Assembly (NCBI GenBank): GCA_900768795.1
Contig: CAAGEH010000022.1
Span: forward strand, 1-30,749
DNA length: 30,749 bases
DNA from: an uncultured Collinsella sp.
GTDB lineage: Bacteria; Actinomycetota; Coriobacteriia; Coriobacteriales; Coriobacteriaceae
Reading direction: 5' to 3'
The notes below the pieces were generated by a model. That model was not told the DNA's origin. It saw only the letters and a list, made by a program, of their open reading frames with translations, and did no database searches. The position numbers and the translations under genes are program-made. Shown here piece by piece: positions 30,715 through 30,749 of this stretch (positions are counted from its first letter, which is position 1; each line of letters begins with the position of its first letter).

Positions 30715-30742
30715 AAAAGAAAGGGCCCCGCAACCGGGACCC
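30715..30742 (-). terminator. Terminator of a gene beyond the right edge
   Basis: Minus-strand stem GGGTCCCG/CGGGGCCC (30735-30742 and 30723-30730; one G-U), 4-nt loop, then TTTCTTTT. It must end a minus-strand transcript from outside the window, so infC starts a new unit. Confidence 0.8.
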
Positions 30743-30749
30743 TCCTCAA

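Overview
The window is a dense housekeeping stretch from a high-GC Gram-positive bacterium. RpoB and RpoC have actinobacterial character: an actinobacterial-type rifampicin region with an extra loop, and a long acidic coiled-coil segment in beta-prime. The fatty-acid genes instead follow the order known from Streptococcus. This mixture, with the fused AccD-AccA, fits the Coriobacteriia (a Collinsella-like gut actinobacterium). The assignment is inferred from protein character and gene order, not from a database search.

Layout: almost everything reads on the minus strand. From right to left in transcription order: infC-rpmI-rplT (IF3, L35, L20); galU; rpoB-rpoC; a plus-strand XRE-family regulator gene broken by an in-frame amber codon; the str operon rpsL-rpsG-fusA with rpsJ attached; plus-strand birA; the FASII operon fabH-acpP-fabK-fabD-fabG-fabF-accB-fabZ-accC-accDA; an orphan PTS EIIC-like membrane gene; a histidine-phosphatase gene; and rplC-rplD-rplW-rplB, with rplB cut by the window edge. 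The S10 operon is therefore split: S10 stays with the str operon, and a roughly 12.5-kb block sits between it and L3.

How the genes work together: the ten-gene block makes malonyl-CoA (biotin carboxylase AccC, biotin carrier AccB, fused carboxyltransferase AccDA) and runs fatty-acid elongation on AcpP (FabD, FabH, FabG, FabZ, FabK, FabF). The divergent birA makes the ligase that biotinylates AccB. Three copies of a 16-bp palindrome, TGTTRAC-N2-GTYAACA, lie between fabH and birA. A fourth lies between accDA and the EIIC gene. This looks like one lipid-responsive regulon whose regulator is not encoded in the window.

Other points that stand out: an alpha-CTD-like domain at the C-terminus of beta-prime that aligns without gaps to E. 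coli alpha-CTD and keeps R265, N268, G296 and K298; an 8-residue insertion in the beta fork-loop-2 segment; an ATA start codon for infC behind a perfect Shine-Dalgarno sequence and an attenuator-like hairpin; a natural Arg at S12 position 88; and structured leaders ahead of rplC, rpoB and infC. Several rho-independent terminators separate the units. No tRNA, rRNA, CRISPR array, insertion sequence or phage gene was seen.
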